Part shown: in pieces, positions 46,587-55,567 of the stretch
Layout: each line of letters begins with the position of its first letter
Numbering within the stretch: the stretch's first letter is position 1
Assembly: GCF_035581345.1 (NCBI RefSeq)
Contig: NZ_CP141608.1
Coordinates: 3,316,501 to 3,380,500, forward strand
From: Pseudomonas sp. JQ170C
GTDB lineage: Bacteria; Pseudomonadota; Gammaproteobacteria; Pseudomonadales; Pseudomonadaceae
DNA length: 64,000 nucleotides
Reading direction: 5' to 3'
Notes under the pieces: model-generated
Seen by the model: only the letters and a program-made list of their open reading frames with translations
Database searches by the model: none
Told to the model about the DNA's origin: nothing
Position numbers and translations under genes: made by a program

Positions 46587-47051
46587 ATGAGTCTTGCGGC
46601 GGGCGCGCAGTTGGCGTTTGAGGCGGTGCAAAGGCGGGGCATACAAGAAGCCGAACGATACGCTGTTGTCCCGCCCCTTCAATGCATGGTGCAGCAGGTG
46701 CGCCTTGTACAGGCGCTTGAGGTAGCGGTTGCGCGGCCTGGGTTTGAACGGCCAGTGCCGGTGGACGATGCCGTCGTGCACGATCACGTAGATAACCCCG
46801 AATGCCGCCACCCCTGCCCCCACCCATTGCAACGGCGCATGACCGGCGCGGCCCAACGCCACCAGGGCAAAGGCGATCAGGGCCAGGGCTGCCAGGTAGA
46901 TATCGTTGGTTTCCAGGGCGCCCAGGTGCGGTTCATGGTGCGAGCGGTGCAGGAACCAGCCCCAGCCGTGCATGATGTAGCGATGGGCCAGGTAGCCGAT
47001 GCCCTCCATGGCCGTCAGGGTGCAGAGAAATACCGCGAGGTTGAGGATCAT
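46581..47051 (-). CDS. CrtZ-like di-iron hydroxylase (fatty acid hydroxylase superfamily)
   Basis: This is a 156-residue membrane hydroxylase with the histidine clusters of beta-carotene hydroxylase: HRYIMHG, HRSHH, HDGIVHRHW and HLLHH. CrtZ adds hydroxyls at the 3-position of beta-ionone rings. No carotenoid synthesis genes lie in the window, so the substrate may be something else or come from outside this region. The TAG stop lies within a REP arm, which suggests that the C-terminus has been altered by REP insertion. Confidence 0.87.
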   Translation of the reverse strand: MILNLAVFLCTLTAMEGIGYLAHRYIMHGWGWFLHRSHHEPHLGALETNDIYLAALALIAFALVALGRAGHAPLQWVGAGVAAFGVIYVIVHDGIVHRHWPFKPRPRNRYLKRLYKAHLLHHALKGRDNSVSFGFLYAPPLHRLKRQLRARRKTHV

Positions 47052-47131
47052 CGAAGGGAGTACGGTTCAAAGGGCATGTGAAGGGCGAAAAGCCTACCAC
47101 CACCGCCCCTTCCGGCACACCCTGCAGCGGG

Positions 47132-47281
47132 TTAAAACCGATTGAATGTCGCGTGTTCGGTGACCTTGGGCAGGTACAGGCTGGTGATTGAAAAGTGTTG
47201 CGGTACCGGGTCGGGCGCGGTGGATGCGGTAGCGGCGCCCACCAGTACGATGACAACCAGGGAAAAGAGGTAGTGACGCAT
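47132..47281 (-). CDS. Small exported or membrane peptide, 49 aa
   Basis: This short gene begins MRHYLFSLVVIVLVGAATAS, a clear signal peptide or single membrane segment, then has a short polar tail ending FNRF. The start has a good ribosome site (CAGGAG, seven bases before ATG). It follows the aaeA-like gene in the same direction after 143 bases. I do not recognise a family; the ribosome site and signal sequence argue that it is real. Confidence 0.6.
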   Translation of the reverse strand: MRHYLFSLVVIVLVGAATASTAPDPVPQHFSITSLYLPKVTEHATFNRF

Positions 47282-47424
47282 AACGATGCTCCTGCACCCG
47301 GGTTAGCCTGGGTGGTGAAGTTTTTTGTTGTAGGTCACCACCATGGACCCTTGTGCAGGGCGTGTCTTGTCTTAGTGCGCCAGTGCCTTATCTTTTCATG
47401 CCAATTCGATGATCTGCCGACATT

Positions 47425-48366
47425 TCAATCGCGCACGGTAACCGTGGCCGTGGTGCCGGCACGCAAGGCGGCCTTGCCGGCATAGGCCGGGTCGATCTCG
47501 ATCCGCACCGGCACCCGCTGGGCCAGTTTGACCCAGGTGTAGCTGGGGTTGACGTTGGCCAGCAGGCGGTTGCCCAGCTCGTTTTCGCGGTCGGTGATGG
47601 CATAGGCGATGCTCTGCACCGTGCCCTCGAAGCGCTCTCCGCTCATCAGCGTGATGTCCACCCGGCTACCGGGGTGAATGCGTGGCAACTTGGTTTCCTC
47701 AAAGTAGCCGCTGACATAGAACGAGGCGCTGTCGACCAGGGCCATCAAGGCCACACCACTGCTTGCATAGTCGCCCTGACGGGTCTGCAGGTTAGTGACG
47801 AAGCCTGTGACCGGCGACACGATACGCGTGCGTTCAAGGTCCAGTTCGGCCTGGGTCAGCGCCGCGCTGGCCAGTCGGCTGTTGGCCAGGGCCAGGCTCA
47901 GGTCCGACTGGCCGCGCATCAGTTCGGCCTGGGCGACGGCGACATCGGTGCTGGATTTTTCCCATTCCTCCCCGGAGATCGCAAAGCCTTGCTTCAAGGT
48001 ACGCCGGCGCTGTTCTTCACTCTGGCGCTGCTTGAGCAAGGCCTGGCTCGAGACAATCTGCGCGCGTGCCTGGCCTTCGCTGGCCTGGGCCACTTCCACC
48101 GCGCGCCGTGCATGCTCCACCGCCAGGGTGTAGCGGGCCGGGTCGATCTCCAGCAGCAGATCGCCCTTGTTCACGTGCTGGTTGTCCTGCACGTGCAGCG
48201 CGGTGATGCGCCCGGACACATCGGCCGACAAGGTCACCACGTCGGCGCGTACCCGCGCATCGCGGGTCCAGGGCGCACGGGTGTAGTGTTCCCAGGCAAA
48301 CCAGCCAAGGATCAATGCCAGTGCCACGATTGCCAGGGTCGAGGCCTGGGCCAGAAACGTCTTCAA
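47425..48366 (-). CDS. aaeA: HlyD/EmrA-type adaptor, AaeA-like
   Basis: This is a 313-residue membrane-fusion protein. One membrane segment (about 8-26) precedes WEHYTRAPWTRDARVRADVV, a motif typical of AaeA and EmrA adaptors, then the lipoyl halves and LERTRIVSPVTGFVTNLQTR. The start is a TTG, supported by GGGGAG seven bases upstream, and the gene begins just after the DUF1656 stop. With the FUSC protein it should form a two-part exporter for aromatic carboxylic acids such as p-hydroxybenzoate (E. coli AaeAB). Substrate is inferred. Confidence 0.9.
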   Translation of the reverse strand: MKTFLAQASTLAIVALALILGWFAWEHYTRAPWTRDARVRADVVTLSADVSGRITALHVQDNQHVNKGDLLLEIDPARYTLAVEHARRAVEVAQASEGQARAQIVSSQALLKQRQSEEQRRRTLKQGFAISGEEWEKSSTDVAVAQAELMRGQSDLSLALANSRLASAALTQAELDLERTRIVSPVTGFVTNLQTRQGDYASSGVALMALVDSASFYVSGYFEETKLPRIHPGSRVDITLMSGERFEGTVQSIAYAITDRENELGNRLLANVNPSYTWVKLAQRVPVRIEIDPAYAGKAALRAGTTATVTVRD

Positions 48367-48369
48367 GGT

Positions 48370-48570
48370 TCAACTCCCCATGAACAGGATGATCAAGGCA
48401 CAAAGGCAGGTGTACAGCGCGCCCTCGAACAGGGCCGGGTGCCACACCCGCTGCATCACGCCCAGGCGTTGCAGCAGCCACAGCAGCACGAACAGCAAGG
48501 GCATGGCCAGCAGCAAGGCCTGGGCAATCGGTGGCAGGTAGACGCCGCCGATCTCGAAATCAATGGGCAA
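48370..48570 (-). CDS. aaeX: DUF1656 small membrane protein, AaeX-like
   Basis: This 66-residue protein has two hydrophobic segments (IAQALLLAMPLLFVLLWLL and ALYTCLCALIILF). It starts at a TTG, since no ATG or GTG is available; AAGGAG lies nine bases upstream. It overlaps the end of the FUSC gene by 11 bases. The segment IDFEIGGVYLPP is typical of AaeX/DUF1656 proteins, which always accompany AaeA/AaeB-type pumps; their role is unknown. Confidence 0.88.
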   Translation of the reverse strand: MPIDFEIGGVYLPPIAQALLLAMPLLFVLLWLLQRLGVMQRVWHPALFEGALYTCLCALIILFMGS

Positions 48571-50707
48571 GGGCCGGTACTCCTTCGGCGGCGGGATCAA
48601 GGTAGGTGCTGTAGTGCCGCAGGAACCCGGCGATGACCAGCAGCGCCACGCGAATCCTGAACAGCGAGCGCAGCTGCTCGGCGGGCGCTTCAAACTGTTC
48701 GCTGTGCAGGGTGTCGAGGTCCTCGCCCAGCGCCTGCAGGGTCTCGAGCAAGGCCGGCAATTGGCCCCGGGTGCGCCCGGCCACATAGCGACCGGTGTTG
48801 CGCAGCACGTGTTCAAGACGTTCGCGGGTCGCCTCGGCCAGTAGCAGGTTACTGCGCCCCTGCTCCTGCAACTGGCGCAAGGCCACGCCAAGCGCCATGC
48901 ATGCCAGGTTGACCTCGAACAGCGCCTTGGAGCGCGGGTCCTGGGTGGCGGGCAGCAGCCCGAGGATCAGGGTCAGGCGGTCGACCATGCGACTTTCAAA
49001 GGCAAACTGCCGCTCATCGCTGGTGGGGCCCTTGAGCAAGGCATAGACCTGCTCGCGGGTCTCGCGGAACAAGCGCTCGATGCGCAGGCGCGGATTGAAC
49101 GGAAACAGCCAGGCATACACCAGCAGCGACAGCACCCCGCCACAGATATAGGCGCCGGCGAACTCGAACCACTGTATCGCGGTGTTCTGCCAGGCACCGA
49201 TGTTCTGCGGCCCGAACAGCAGGAAGCTGGACAGCCCCAGGCCCATGCCGATGCCCGCGGTCATCGGGGTAGAAAGCCCCACCGCCACCACGTACAGCAA
49301 CGGCAACAGCAACAGCGCGAGCATCTCGAAGTCCACCACCTGGGGAATCAGCCAGAACTGGTACAGCGCCGACACCACCAAGGCCATGCCCAGGCCGCGC
49401 ATGTAGTTCTGCGCCGCCATCAACGGGCGTGGAAAGGTCGCCATCAGCGAACACAGGATACCGACCAGAATCACGCCGGCGCGGGCGCCGTCCCAGGCGG
49501 TCTCGATCCAGATCACGCCAGCAACGAGCAAGGCGATGAAGGCGCGGCTGGCGTTCATTGCCGCCAGACGAAAATCCAGGTGCAGCGGATTGGTCAGTGG
49601 CTGGCGGTAGACACAGTCGCCCGCACGCCCATCCTGGATCGCATCGCTCAGCTCCAGCATTTCACCCAGCTGCTCAAGCAAGCGCGCCTGTTCCCAGCGC
49701 AGGGCCCAGGCGAGCGAGCGCAGGGTCGGTGGCAGGTCGTGCTGCAGTTGCTCGGCCTGCAGGGCCGCCTGGTCGAAACGACGCTGCAAGGCGCTGAAGT
49801 GTTCGCGGGCACTGGCCGGCATGGCCCTGCCCTGTTGCGCCAATTGATCGAGGAAGGCCAGTTCGTCGGTGAGCAGGCGGTTGATGAACTCGGGATACGC
49901 GCCCTGCCAGCGCTCGGCAATCATCAGCTTTTGATTGCGCAGTACGGTCAGGCGCGAGCTGAGCAGCACCAACTGATTGCCCAGCAACTGCACCAGGCCG
50001 TTGGCGCCACGCAAGTGCGGGGCATCGAAGTACAGGTGGCGGCGCAGTCCTTCCAGGGCGCTGATTTCACCGAGAATCTGCATTTGTCGCTGACTGAACG
50101 CGGCGCTGGTTTCTTCGCCGCGAATGGCCGCGGCGGCGTGGGCGGCCATCAGCTTGATCAGGTTGTCGACTTTGGCGAAATACCCCGTGGCCACCGCCTG
50201 GGGCCGGGCGCCGAGCAGGCTGACGGCACACACGCAGGCCACCGCCAGCAGGGTTTCGGTGACCCGGGTGATGGCCAGCATCAGGGTATTGCCTTGCTCG
50301 GGAATCGCCAGCATGGCGACCACCACGGCGGTAAAGCCGCTGAGCACAAAAGCATGGGAACTGGTGTAGCGCAGCAAGGTGCCCCCGGCAGTACACAGCG
50401 CCAGCCACAACGCCAGGGTGACAATAAAAGGCACGGGCGCCTGGGGGAACAGCGCCATGATCAGCACCGCCACCGCCGCCCCCACGGTGGTGCCGACCAC
50501 CTGGGCGAAACTGCGCTGCAAGGTCATGCCACCCAGCGGCTGGCTGACGATGAACACGGCCATGATCGACCACTTGGGCTGGTCGAGGTCGAAGATAAAG
50601 GCCAGGTACAAGGTCAGCAGGCAGGCGACGATGGTCCGCAGGGCAAAACGAAACGTGTCCGGCCCTGGGTGCAGGACCATCCGGAAATAGTTGATCAGTG
50701 GCTGCAT
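48560..50707 (-). CDS. aaeB: FUSC-family inner-membrane exporter, AaeB-like
   Basis: This is a 715-residue protein with two sets of about five membrane segments. Each set is followed by a soluble region, the usual FUSC/AaeB layout. Examples are DQPKWSIMAVFIVSQPLGGM near the N-terminus and SRAFIALLVAGVIWIETAWDGA near the middle. The ATG at 50707 follows GGGAG; an earlier in-frame ATG is poorly supported. It is the first gene of aaeB-X-A, an order different from aaeX-A-B of E. coli. It probably exports aromatic acids. Confidence 0.92.
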   Translation of the reverse strand: MQPLINYFRMVLHPGPDTFRFALRTIVACLLTLYLAFIFDLDQPKWSIMAVFIVSQPLGGMTLQRSFAQVVGTTVGAAVAVLIMALFPQAPVPFIVTLALWLALCTAGGTLLRYTSSHAFVLSGFTAVVVAMLAIPEQGNTLMLAITRVTETLLAVACVCAVSLLGARPQAVATGYFAKVDNLIKLMAAHAAAAIRGEETSAAFSQRQMQILGEISALEGLRRHLYFDAPHLRGANGLVQLLGNQLVLLSSRLTVLRNQKLMIAERWQGAYPEFINRLLTDELAFLDQLAQQGRAMPASAREHFSALQRRFDQAALQAEQLQHDLPPTLRSLAWALRWEQARLLEQLGEMLELSDAIQDGRAGDCVYRQPLTNPLHLDFRLAAMNASRAFIALLVAGVIWIETAWDGARAGVILVGILCSLMATFPRPLMAAQNYMRGLGMALVVSALYQFWLIPQVVDFEMLALLLLPLLYVVAVGLSTPMTAGIGMGLGLSSFLLFGPQNIGAWQNTAIQWFEFAGAYICGGVLSLLVYAWLFPFNPRLRIERLFRETREQVYALLKGPTSDERQFAFESRMVDRLTLILGLLPATQDPRSKALFEVNLACMALGVALRQLQEQGRSNLLLAEATRERLEHVLRNTGRYVAGRTRGQLPALLETLQALGEDLDTLHSEQFEAPAEQLRSLFRIRVALLVIAGFLRHYSTYLDPAAEGVPALAH

Positions 50708-50823
50708 ACCGCTCCCTCGACACACTGTGCTACTTACCTTAGTCACAGTGATGGACCGGCGGAAGCGGTGTTGGCACATTACAGCGTTGCAAATTCGGAA
50801 CGGTGGCTAAAGCGACCAAGCCT

Positions 50824-51039
50824 TCAACGGCGATCATCCGACAGCGGTGTCGGCTGGTCCGGTTCAGGCAGGCGATCGTCCAGCTCCGGATCATCAGGCA
50901 CACGCTCGACATCCTGAGGATGCTCGCGCCGTTGCGGGTCGCCATCGACATTGGGGTCGGTGACCGGGTCGTGTTCGCGTTGCGGGTTGTTGAGCGGGTC
51001 CTTCCAGAGCGGATCGTCATCAGGGCGTGGGCTGCTCAT
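50824..51039 (-). CDS. Small acidic hydrophilic protein, 71 aa
   Basis: This short protein is rich in Asp, Pro, Arg and Glu (starts MSSPRPDDDPLWKDPLNNPQ) and has no hydrophobic segment; it is probably disordered. A ribosome site GAGG precedes the ATG by a normal distance. Similar short Pro/Asp-rich proteins are frequent in pseudomonads. Function unknown. Confidence 0.6.
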   Translation of the reverse strand: MSSPRPDDDPLWKDPLNNPQREHDPVTDPNVDGDPQRREHPQDVERVPDDPELDDRLPEPDQPTPLSDDRR

Positions 51040-51230
51040 GGCAATTACCTCAAGAAACCGGCCGGGTGAAATCCTGGCCGTATCCGTTGGAGGTACACCA
51101 GCACCCCGCGTGCCATCGAGGCGATCAATGGTTGGCCAGCGAAAATATGCTCAGTGCCCAGCAAAATCCGCTGCAAGGCGCAACGCCCGGCGGGGTATCG
51201 TGTAGCCAAACAATCAGCCAGAGGTGCACT

Positions 51231-52142
51231 GTGGCGTCCTATACCTTGCGTCAGTTGAAGTACTTCGTCACCACCGTCGAATGCGGCAGCGTGGCCGAAG
51301 CATCGCGCAAGCTGTACATCGCGCAACCGTCGATTTCCACCGCGATCAAGGGCCTGGAAGACAGCTTCGGCGTGCAGCTGTTCATCCGCCACCATGCCCA
51401 GGGGGTCTCGCTCACGCCCAGTGGCGCGCGCTTTTACCGCAAGGCCCAGGAACTGCTGCGCATGGCCCGGGAGTTCGAGCAGAACGCCCTGGCCGACAAT
51501 GACGTGGTGTGCGGCCAGATCGACATCGGCTGCTTCGAGACCGTTGCCCCGCTCTACCTGCCACGCCTGATCAAGGGGTTTCACGAACGCTTCCCGGGGG
51601 TGGAGATCCGCCTGCAGGACGGCGAGCAACAGGAACTGGTGCAGGGCCTGACCGGCGGGCGTTTCGACCTGGCGATTTTCTACGACCATGACCTGGACAG
51701 CACCATCGAGACCGAAGCGCTGATGGCGCCGCAGCGTCCCTACGCCCTGGTGCCGGCCGGGCACCGCTTTGCCGGCCAAGCCCAGGTGTCGCTGCGTGAC
51801 CTGGCCCTGGAGCCGATGATCCTGCTGGACGTGCAGCCCAGCCGTACCTATTTCGTGAGCATCTTCGAGGAGCTGCAACTGAACCCCAACATCGTCTTCA
51901 GTTCGCCGTCGATCGAGATGGTCCGCGGCATGGTCGGCCAGGGCTTCGGCTTTGCCCTGCTGGTGACTCGCCCCCACCTGACCTGCACCTACGACGGCCA
52001 GGAGGTGGTCTGCGTCGAGCTGGCCGAGAATGTCACCGGTTCCGGGCTGGTGGCCGGGTGGCTGAAGCGCGCCCAACTGACCAAGCCTGCGCAATTGTTC
52101 GTCGAATACTGCAAGGAACAATTCACCGCCTGGCTGAAGTGA
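51231..52142 (+). CDS. LysR-type regulator
   Basis: The protein has 303 residues from a GTG at 51231, behind GAGG. The helix-turn-helix includes YFVTTVECGSVAEASRKLYI and QPSISTAIKGLE. The effector domain follows, with GQIDIGCFETVAPLYLPRLI. It could control the RidA gene 94 bases downstream or a more distant operon. Effector unknown. Confidence 0.92.
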   Translation: MASYTLRQLKYFVTTVECGSVAEASRKLYIAQPSISTAIKGLEDSFGVQLFIRHHAQGVSLTPSGARFYRKAQELLRMAREFEQNALADNDVVCGQIDIGCFETVAPLYLPRLIKGFHERFPGVEIRLQDGEQQELVQGLTGGRFDLAIFYDHDLDSTIETEALMAPQRPYALVPAGHRFAGQAQVSLRDLALEPMILLDVQPSRTYFVSIFEELQLNPNIVFSSPSIEMVRGMVGQGFGFALLVTRPHLTCTYDGQEVVCVELAENVTGSGLVAGWLKRAQLTKPAQLFVEYCKEQFTAWLK

Positions 52143-52236
52143 TCGCGCCCGCGCCCCGGCAAGAGGATTTCTGGGCGCAGCGTGGGCCCAGGGATTAGAC
52201 TGGGCGCCTTTTTTTCACATCGAACACGAGGTTCTC

Positions 52237-52617
52237 ATGGCCAACCACGACATCACCTACATCCCGGACCCGGACGTGGACTCCATCTCCAGTGACGTCA
52301 CCGGCTTCGGCGGCCTGCTGGTCTCCACCCAGATCCCGACCCGTGCCGACGGCAGCCTGGAGCTGGGCGACATCACCGCCCAGAGCGAATGCACCCTCGA
52401 GGCGCTCAAGGTGGCCCTGGAGCGTGCCGGCAGCTCCATGGACCGCGTGCTGCACCTGACCATCTACCTCACCGACATGGCTGACCGCCCGGCCTTCAAC
52501 GAAGTGTACAAGCGCTACTTCGCCAAACCCTGGCCGGTGCGCGCCGCCGTAGGCGTCGCGGCCCTGGCAGCGGAAGGCATGCGCGTCGAAGTGACCGCCA
52601 TGGCCGCCAAGGCCTGA
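52237..52617 (+). CDS. RidA/YjgF-family protein
   Basis: This 126-residue protein has the trimeric RidA fold, with the C-terminal PVRAAVGVAALAAEGMRVEV segment that holds the arginine needed for deaminase activity. RidA enzymes hydrolyse reactive enamines/imines from PLP dehydratases. It belongs to one of the divergent RidA subfamilies rather than canonical RidA, judging from its N-terminus. A PLP dehydratase gene lies about 6 kb away in this window, but no operon link is seen. Confidence 0.88.
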   Translation: MANHDITYIPDPDVDSISSDVTGFGGLLVSTQIPTRADGSLELGDITAQSECTLEALKVALERAGSSMDRVLHLTIYLTDMADRPAFNEVYKRYFAKPWPVRAAVGVAALAAEGMRVEVTAMAAKA

Positions 52618-52624
52618 TCCCCCT

Positions 52625-52694
52625 TGTAGGAGCGGGCTTGCCCCCGATAGCGGTGTATCAGTCACATCGTTTCGCGGGGCAAGCCCGCTCCTAC
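52625..52694. repeat. REP palindrome pair, left arm shortened
   Basis: The left arm reads GTAGGAGCGGGCTTGCCCCC and has lost two bases before GATAG; the right arm (TCGCGGGGCAAGCCCGCTCC) is complete. It lies between the RidA and rlhA genes. Confidence 0.88.
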
Positions 52695-52782
52695 CGGCAC
52701 CACCGGGCAGCATTCGGGTGCCGTCGCGCTGTTTCGCCGCTACAATGCGCGCCTTGACCGTGACAGCCTGACTAAAAAAACC

Positions 52783-54777
52783 ATGTCCCTGCCCAAACAT
52801 CATCTTGAATTGCTCAGCCCTGCCCGCGATGTGGCCATCGCCCGCGAGGCCATCCTCCACGGCGCCGACGCCGTGTACATCGGTGGCCCAAGCTTCGGTG
52901 CGCGCCACAACGCCTGCAACGAGGTGAGCGAAATCGCCCAGTTGGTGGAGTTCGCCCGGCGCTACCACGCCCGTATCTTCACCACCATCAACACCATCCT
53001 GCACGACAACGAACTGGAGCCAGCCCGCAAGCTGATCCACCAGCTCTACGACGCCGGCGTCGACGCGCTGATCGTCCAGGACCTGGGTGTGATGGAACTG
53101 GACATCCCGCCGATCGAACTGCACGCCAGTACCCAGACCGATATCCGTACGCTGGGCCGGGCCAAGTTCCTCGACCAGGCCGGCTTCTCGCAACTGGTAC
53201 TGGCCCGCGAGCTCAACCTCAAGGAAATCCGCGCCATTGCCGATGAAACCGATGCCGCCATCGAGTTCTTCATCCACGGCGCGCTGTGCGTGGCCTTCTC
53301 CGGCCAGTGCAACATTTCCCACGCCCAGACCGGGCGCAGTGCCAACCGAGGCGACTGCTCCCAGGCCTGTCGCCTGCCGTACACCCTCAAGGACGAGAAA
53401 GGCGGCGTGATCGCCTATGAAAAGCACCTGCTGTCGATGAAGGACAACAACCAGAGCGCCAACCTGCGCGCCCTGGTCGAGGCCGGCGTGCGCTCGTTCA
53501 AGATCGAAGGGCGCTACAAGGACATGGGCTATGTGAAGAACATCACCGCCTACTACCGCCAGCGCCTGGACGAAATCCTCGAAGACCGCCCGGACCTGGC
53601 CCGCGCCTCCAGCGGCCGCACCGCGCACTTCTTCCTGCCCGACCCGGACAAGACCTTCCACCGCGGTAGCACCGACTACTTCGTCAGCGAGCGCAAGATC
53701 GATATCGGCGCCTTCGATTCACCGACCTTCACCGGCCTGCCGGTGGGCGTGGTAGAGAAAGTCGGCAAGCGCGACCTGATGGTCGTCACCCATGAGCCGC
53801 TGTCCAATGGCGATGGCCTCAACGTGCTGGTCAAGCGTGAAGTGCTGGGCTTTCGCGCCAACATTGCCGAGCCCAAGGGCGAGTTCGATGAAGACGGCGA
53901 GAAGCGCTACCGCTACCGCGTAGAGCCCAACGAGATGCCCAAGGGCCTGCAACTGCGCCCCAACCATCCGCTGAGCCGCAACCTGGACCACAACTGGCAA
54001 CAAGCCCTGCAGAAAACCTCTGCCGAGCGCCGCGTGGGCCTGACCTGGGTGGCGCAGCTGCGCGAGGATCGCCTGCAACTGACCGCGACCAGCGAGGAAG
54101 GCATCAGCGCCAGCGTCGCGCTGGACGGCCCGTTCGGCGCGGCCAACAAGCCGGAGCAGGCGCTTGAGCAACTGCACGACCTGCTTGGCCAACTGGGCAC
54201 CACCCAGTACCACGCCACCGACATCAAGCTTGATGCACCGCAGGCGTACTTCATCCCCAACTCGCAGCTCAAGGCCCTGCGCCGTGAAGTGATCGAAGCC
54301 CTCACCGCCGCCCGCGTTGCCGCCCACCCTCGTGGCGCGCGCAAGGCCGAGAGTGATCCTGCGCCGGTATACCCCGAGTCGCACCTTTCGTTCTTGGCCA
54401 ACGTGTACAACCAGAAGGCCCGCGACTTCTACCACCGTCACGGCGTCAAGCTGATCGACGCAGCCTACGAGGCACACGAAGAAACCGGCGAAGTGCCAGT
54501 GATGATCACCAAGCACTGCCTGCGCTTCTCCTTCAACCTGTGCCCCAAGCAGGCCAAGGGCGTGACGGGCGTGCGCACCAAGGTCGCGCCGATGCAGCTG
54601 GTGCATGGCGATGAAGTGCTGACACTGAAGTTCGACTGCAAGCCGTGCGAGATGCACGTGATCGGCAAGATGAAAGGCCACATCCTCGACCTGCCGCAAC
54701 CCGGCAGCGTGCAGCAGGTGGTCGGCCACATCAGCCCTGAAGACCTGCTCAAGACCATCCCGCGCGCGCCTCACTAA
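52783..54777 (+). CDS. rlhA: RlhA (YdcP), U32-family 23S rRNA C2501 hydroxylation protein
   Basis: This is a 664-residue U32-family protein. The N-terminal barrel begins HLELLSPARDVAIAREAILH, and the cysteine-rich stretch FSGQCNISHAQTGRSANRGD followed by CSQACRLPY probably binds an Fe-S cluster. The long C-terminal part (DUF3656 type) separates RlhA from the shorter TrhP (YegQ). RlhA is required for hydroxylation of C2501 in 23S rRNA. It is monocistronic, flanked by a REP pair and a terminator. Confidence 0.93.
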   Translation: MSLPKHHLELLSPARDVAIAREAILHGADAVYIGGPSFGARHNACNEVSEIAQLVEFARRYHARIFTTINTILHDNELEPARKLIHQLYDAGVDALIVQDLGVMELDIPPIELHASTQTDIRTLGRAKFLDQAGFSQLVLARELNLKEIRAIADETDAAIEFFIHGALCVAFSGQCNISHAQTGRSANRGDCSQACRLPYTLKDEKGGVIAYEKHLLSMKDNNQSANLRALVEAGVRSFKIEGRYKDMGYVKNITAYYRQRLDEILEDRPDLARASSGRTAHFFLPDPDKTFHRGSTDYFVSERKIDIGAFDSPTFTGLPVGVVEKVGKRDLMVVTHEPLSNGDGLNVLVKREVLGFRANIAEPKGEFDEDGEKRYRYRVEPNEMPKGLQLRPNHPLSRNLDHNWQQALQKTSAERRVGLTWVAQLREDRLQLTATSEEGISASVALDGPFGAANKPEQALEQLHDLLGQLGTTQYHATDIKLDAPQAYFIPNSQLKALRREVIEALTAARVAAHPRGARKAESDPAPVYPESHLSFLANVYNQKARDFYHRHGVKLIDAAYEAHEETGEVPVMITKHCLRFSFNLCPKQAKGVTGVRTKVAPMQLVHGDEVLTLKFDCKPCEMHVIGKMKGHILDLPQPGSVQQVVGHISPEDLLKTIPRAPH

Positions 54778-54782
54778 GCGAC

Positions 54783-54825
54783 GGGCAAGCACGGCGCTGT
54801 CATGGCGCCGTGCCGGTTCTTGCCC
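54783..54825 (+). terminator. Terminator hairpin after rlhA
   Basis: The inner stem is GCACGGCGC/GCGCCGTGC (54789-54797, 54805-54813), extended by GGGCAAG/CTTGCCC at the outside with a small bulge. It starts five bases after the rlhA stop. No long T-run. Confidence 0.75.
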
Positions 54826-54860
54826 CCCTGCGGGTAAAAAAACGCGTACTGCAGATACAA

Positions 54861-54910
54861 GAACACCCCGGCGTTCTGGCAGCGCATGCTGCTGAACGAC
54901 CGGGGTGCTC
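54861..54910 (-). terminator. Hairpin downstream of tRNA-Gln
   Basis: GAACACCCCGGCGTTC and GAACGACCGGGGTGCTC pair with one bulge around 17 bases. On the minus strand a T-rich stretch (CGTTTTTTTACC) follows 16-30 bases later. Likely the tRNA terminator. Confidence 0.65.
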
Positions 54911-54919
54911 TTGAGAATA

Positions 54920-54994
54920 TGGCAGGGGCGGCTGGATTCGAACCAACGCATGGCAGGATCAAAACCTGCTGCCTTACCGCTTGGCGACGCCCCT
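54920..54994 (-). tRNA. tRNA-Gln (anticodon TTG)
   Basis: The 75-nt cloverleaf reads AGGGGCGTCGCC... on the minus strand. The acceptor stem AGGGGCG pairs with CGCCCCT, the anticodon loop is TTTTGAT with stem GCAGG/CCTGC, the T loop is GGTTCGAATCC, and CCA is encoded. The anticodon is TTG (Gln). Confidence 0.95.
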
Positions 54995-54999
54995 GTAGA

Positions 55000-55363
55000 C
55001 TTGGCAGCATGCCCGTGAAGGCCTGTGCAAGAATGCGCGCAAATTTACCAACATATTTGCCCCCTGGGAAGCCCCTTCCGCAAAAAAATATCAGTGGAAA
55101 CAGCCGCTTACTGCCCGAGTGACGATTTTTGGCAGCGCAGCCGGGGCTCAGACCCGCTCGTTGATGCCCTGGTACGTACGACTCGGCGCCATTGAACAGC
55201 ATTGAACTATAATTGCTCTTATTAGCGTTTTAACTAATGGCTTAATTAACTTCCGCCTCCATGACCTGTATCAATAAGCCGTCGGTCGCTCTACGGTTTT
55301 ATCGACAAACTCGAAGCACTTGTTGATCTACGCTCAATCAACAGTTCGACTGGAGATCGTTCC
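55000..55363 (+). promoter_or_regulatory. nap upstream region with candidate Anr/Dnr site
   Basis: No gene is seen in these 364 bases between tRNA-Gln and napE; the middle is AT-rich. ATGACCTGTATCAA (55261-55274) matches 8 of the 10 fixed positions of TTGAT-N4-ATCAA and lies 90 bases before napE. This suggests low-oxygen control of the nap operon. The operator call is by eye only. Confidence 0.45.
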
Positions 55364-55534
55364 ATGTCATTGGCTGAAGAACAAAAACCCGCGCGCCGCA
55401 AGGAAGCCAGGCTGTTCATCTTTCTTGTCGCCTTTCTCTTCCCCTTGCTGTCGGTGGCTATCGTCGGCGGCTACGGCTTTATCATCTGGTTCTTGCAAAT
55501 GCTCTACGGCCCGCCTGGGCCGCCCAACGGATAG
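55364..55534 (+). CDS. napE: NapE, small membrane protein of nitrate reductase operon
   Basis: This 56-residue protein has one membrane segment (FIFLVAFLFPLLSVAIVGGY) and ends YGPPGPPNG, typical of NapE. It starts after TGGAG. Function is unknown, but the gene leads nap operons in many pseudomonads. napD follows 33 bases later. Confidence 0.88.
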   Translation: MSLAEEQKPARRKEARLFIFLVAFLFPLLSVAIVGGYGFIIWFLQMLYGPPGPPNG

Positions 55535-55567
55535 ACCTTCCCCTACCGTGTCTATTGGAGCCAGCCC

